NCBI GenBank assembly: GCA_030145945.1
Contig: JASLDK010000400.1
Location: 1 to 15,591, forward strand
Source: Nocardioides sp.
Lineage (GTDB): Bacteria > Actinomycetota > Actinomycetes > Propionibacteriales > Nocardioidaceae
Length of the DNA: 15,591 nucleotides
Direction of reading: 5' to 3'
Shown one piece after another: positions 13,630 to 15,591 of this stretch. The notes under the pieces were generated by a model. That model was not told the origin of the DNA. It made no database searches and worked only from the letters and a program-made list of their open reading frames with translations. How positions within the stretch are numbered: position 1 is the stretch's first letter; each line of letters opens with the position of its first letter. The position numbers and the translations under genes are program-made.

Positions 13630-15069
13630 ATGAACCCGCTGCGCAACTTCATCGACGGCGCGTCCGTCGACGCCGCCTCCGGCGCCACCTACGACGTCGT
13701 CAACCCCGCCACCGGTCAGACCTACACGACCGCGCCGGCCAGCGACGCCGAGGACGTCGACCGTGCGATGCGCGCCGCCGATCGCGCCTTCGAGACGTGG
13801 GGTGACACGACGCCGAAGGAGCGCCAGGAGGCACTGCTCCGCTTCGCGCAGGCGATGGAGGACCGCGCCGAGGAGTTCGTGCAGGCCGAGTGTGAGAACA
13901 CCGGCAAGCCGATCGGGCTGACCCGCGACGAGGAGCTTCCGCCGAGTGTCGACGAGCTCCGCTTCTTCGCCGGCGCGGCCCGGGTGCTCGAGGGACGCAG
14001 CGCAGGCGAATACCTCAAGGACCACACGTCGTGGATCCGACGTGAGCCCGTGGGTGTCGTCGCCCAGGTGACGCCGTGGAACTACCCCCTCATGATGGCG
14101 ATCTGGAAGATCGCGCCGGCCCTGGCCGCAGGCAACACGATCGTCCTCAAACCCAGCGACACCACGCCCGCCAGCACCGTGCTGCTCGCCGAGGTCGCGG
14201 CCGAGTTCCTGCCGCCCGGCGTACTCAATGTGGTGTGCGGTGACCGGACCACCGGACGCGCACTGATCGAGCACAAGATCCCGCAGATGGTGGCGATCAC
14301 CGGCTCGGTCCGTGCAGGCATGGAGGTCGCGACCTCCGCCGCGACCGATCTCAAGCGCGTGCACCTCGAGCTCGGCGGCAAGGCCCCGGTCGTCGTCTTC
14401 GACGACGCCGACGTCGCCTCTGCCGCCGAGGCGATCGCCATGGCCGGCTACTTCAACGCAGGCCAGGACTGTACGGCGGCCACGCGGGTGCTCGCCGCCG
14501 CCGGCATCCACGACGACCTCGTCGCCGCCCTCGGCGAGCAAGCACGAGCCACCCGAACCGGCCTGCCCGACGACGACGCGGTCGCCTACGGAGCGCTCAA
14601 CAACCCCGACCAGCTCGCGCGCGTCGCGGGCATGGTGGACCGCCTCCCCGACCACGCCCGGATCGACGCCGGCGGCAGCCGCCCGACGGTGGTCGGTGGC
14701 GAGGGGGGCTACTTCTACGACGCCACCGTCGTCTCCGGTCTGCGGCAGGACGACGAGGTCGTGCAGAACGAGATCTTCGGCCCCGTCATCACCGTTCAGA
14801 GCTTCGCCGACGAGGCGGAGGCGATCCGCAACGCCAACGACGTCGCCTACGGCCTGTCCTCCAGCGTGTGGACCAGGGATCACGGCCGGGCGATGCGGAT
14901 GTCCCGCAAGCTCGACTTCGGCGTGGTCTGGATCAACACCCACATCCCGTTCATCTCCGAGATGCCGCACGGCGGGTTCAAGCACTCCGGCTATGGCAAG
15001 GACCTGTCGATGTACGGCCTCGAGGACTACACCCGGATCAAGCACGTCATGTCGTTCCACGGAGAATGA
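13630..15069 (+). CDS. Gamma-aminobutyraldehyde dehydrogenase-type aldehyde dehydrogenase
   Basis: The 479-residue enzyme belongs to the NAD(P)-dependent aldehyde dehydrogenase superfamily. Catalytic residues are Cys281 (GQDCTAATR), Glu247 (LELGGKAP) and Asn151 (TPWNYP). The oxyanion/cofactor motifs TGSVRAG (224-230) and EIFGPV (381-386) are also present. Overall it looks like the PatD/PuuC-like group that oxidises 4-aminobutanal to GABA, which matches the neighbouring aminotransferase and polyamine-type importer. Related enzymes oxidise betaine aldehyde or other aminoaldehydes, so the substrate is an inference. ATG 13630 is chosen because the family N-terminus (NPLRNFIDG) starts there; an upstream TTG in the same frame (13582) falls in the regulatory motif. 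The gene probably leads an operon with the acyl-CoA dehydrogenase 36 bases downstream. Confidence 0.88.
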   Translation: MNPLRNFIDGASVDAASGATYDVVNPATGQTYTTAPASDAEDVDRAMRAADRAFETWGDTTPKERQEALLRFAQAMEDRAEEFVQAECENTGKPIGLTRDEELPPSVDELRFFAGAARVLEGRSAGEYLKDHTSWIRREPVGVVAQVTPWNYPLMMAIWKIAPALAAGNTIVLKPSDTTPASTVLLAEVAAEFLPPGVLNVVCGDRTTGRALIEHKIPQMVAITGSVRAGMEVATSAATDLKRVHLELGGKAPVVVFDDADVASAAEAIAMAGYFNAGQDCTAATRVLAAAGIHDDLVAALGEQARATRTGLPDDDAVAYGALNNPDQLARVAGMVDRLPDHARIDAGGSRPTVVGGEGGYFYDATVVSGLRQDDEVVQNEIFGPVITVQSFADEAEAIRNANDVAYGLSSSVWTRDHGRAMRMSRKLDFGVVWINTHIPFISEMPHGGFKHSGYGKDLSMYGLEDYTRIKHVMSFHGE

Positions 15070-15105
15070 CGGCAGCCGCACCCTGACGAGCCGAGGAGCA
15101 CTGCC

Positions 15106-15591
15106 ATGGACCTGACCCTCACCGACGATCAGCAGCAGGTCCGCGACCTCGCCCGCGACTGGGTGGACCGCGAGGTCGTGCCCCACGCCGCGGAATGGGA
15201 TCGCGTCGAGCAGGTCGACCGCAGCATCGTCGCCAAGCTCGGCGCGGTCGGCTTCCTCGGTCTCGGCATCGACGAGGAGTACGGCGGCTCGGGCGGCGAC
15301 TTCCTCTCCTACGTCTTGATGATGGAGGAGCTCGGCCGCGGCGACACCTCGGTGCGCGGCATCGTCAGCGTCTCGCTCGGACTGGTCTCCAAGAGCATCC
15401 AGAAGTGGGGCACCGAGGAGCAGAAGCAGCAGTGGCTCCCCCGACTCTGCGCCGGTGACGCACTCGCCTGCTTCGGCCTGACCGAGCCAGGCACGGGCTC
15501 GGATGCCGGCTCGCTGGTCACCCGCGCCGTGCGTGACGGTGCCCAATGGATGCCCACCGGCAACAAGCTCCTCACCACCAACGGGACGTGG
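15106..15591 (+). CDS. Acyl-CoA dehydrogenase, N-terminal part only
   Basis: These 162 residues start an acyl-CoA dehydrogenase and run off the right edge. Seen are the helical N-domain (LTDDQQQVRDLARDWVDREV), GLGIDEEYGGSGGDF (the usual GxxxPExYGG region) and CFGLTEPGTGSDAGS, the flavin and substrate contact loop of the beta-domain. The family oxidises acyl-CoA thioesters with FAD and passes electrons to ETF. The catalytic base lies outside the window, so chain-length or branched-chain class is unknown. ATG 15106 has a good Shine-Dalgarno (GAGGAG, 15093-15098). It follows the aldehyde dehydrogenase closely and may be co-transcribed. Its role in amine breakdown is not evident. Confidence 0.88.
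   Translation, partial: MDLTLTDDQQQVRDLARDWVDREVVPHAAEWDRVEQVDRSIVAKLGAVGFLGLGIDEEYGGSGGDFLSYVLMMEELGRGDTSVRGIVSVSLGLVSKSIQKWGTEEQKQQWLPRLCAGDALACFGLTEPGTGSDAGSLVTRAVRDGAQWMPTGNKLLTTNGTW

Noticed and set aside
12103..15546. Very long minus-strand open frame of 1147 codons
   Set aside because: Only the 467 codons up to GTG 13506 look like a protein family. The upstream part lies antisense to the well-supported aldehyde dehydrogenase and acyl-CoA dehydrogenase and has the Gly/Asp/Val/Arg-rich composition of a high-GC shadow frame.
1..15591. Mobile elements, CRISPR arrays, tRNA genes or a defence system
   Set aside because: No transposase or integrase motifs, no regularly spaced repeats and no tRNA-like cloverleaf were seen. 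Gene content is metabolic and base composition looks even throughout.

Overview
The window is about 15.6 kb of high-GC DNA. G/C-ending codons, many ATGA or TGATG gene junctions, Lrp/AsnC and IclR regulators and a Tat-type solute-binding protein all point to an actinobacterium, probably a nocardioid-like soil aerobe. The genus is inferred from style, not from a marker gene. I see no rRNA, tRNA, CRISPR array, insertion sequence or prophage. Both outermost genes are cut by the window edges.

Region 1 (1-6096) is a corrinoid-dependent methyl-transfer island. An MttB/COG5598-type methyltransferase start (minus strand, cut at the left edge) diverges from a plus-strand operon. That operon encodes an IclR regulator, a B12-binding corrinoid protein, a methyl-corrinoid:tetrahydrofolate methyltransferase of the pterin-binding (MtgA/CmuB-like) class, a RACo-like 2Fe-2S/ASKHA corrinoid reactivase and a DUF1638 protein. 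A methylenetetrahydrofolate reductase gene converges on the operon and overlaps its end. Read together, MttB would move a methyl group from a quaternary or tertiary amine to the corrinoid protein. The second methyltransferase would pass it to tetrahydrofolate, the reductase family member would oxidise methyl-THF into the one-carbon pool, and RACo would rescue oxidised cobalamin. The amine substrate cannot be read from the sequence. Two overlapping perfect palindromes in the divergent promoter are the likely IclR operator.

Region 2 (6097-7483) holds a regulatory leader in front of the reductase gene (a promoter with a palindrome in its spacer, a hairpin and a 16-codon upstream ORF). It also holds one secreted protein of unknown function with a C-terminal Ig-like segment.

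Region 3 (7484-15591) is a polyamine-type uptake and catabolism module. A divergent Lrp/AsnC regulator is followed by a PotD-PotA-PotB-PotC-like ABC importer that ends in a bidirectional terminator. Then come a class III aminotransferase (minus) diverging from a gamma-aminobutyraldehyde-type aldehyde dehydrogenase (plus), and the start of an acyl-CoA dehydrogenase. The expected route is uptake of putrescine or a similar diamine, transamination to an aminoaldehyde and oxidation to the amino acid. A 17-bp motif (GCNACGGATTYNNSTTGY-like) occurs twice in each of the two divergent promoter regions. This suggests that the Lrp-type regulator controls itself, the transporter, the aminotransferase and the dehydrogenase as one regulon.

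The least described parts are the DUF1638 protein, the leader of the reductase gene, the four-copy regulatory motif, and the use of a corrinoid demethylation relay in what looks like an aerobic actinobacterium.
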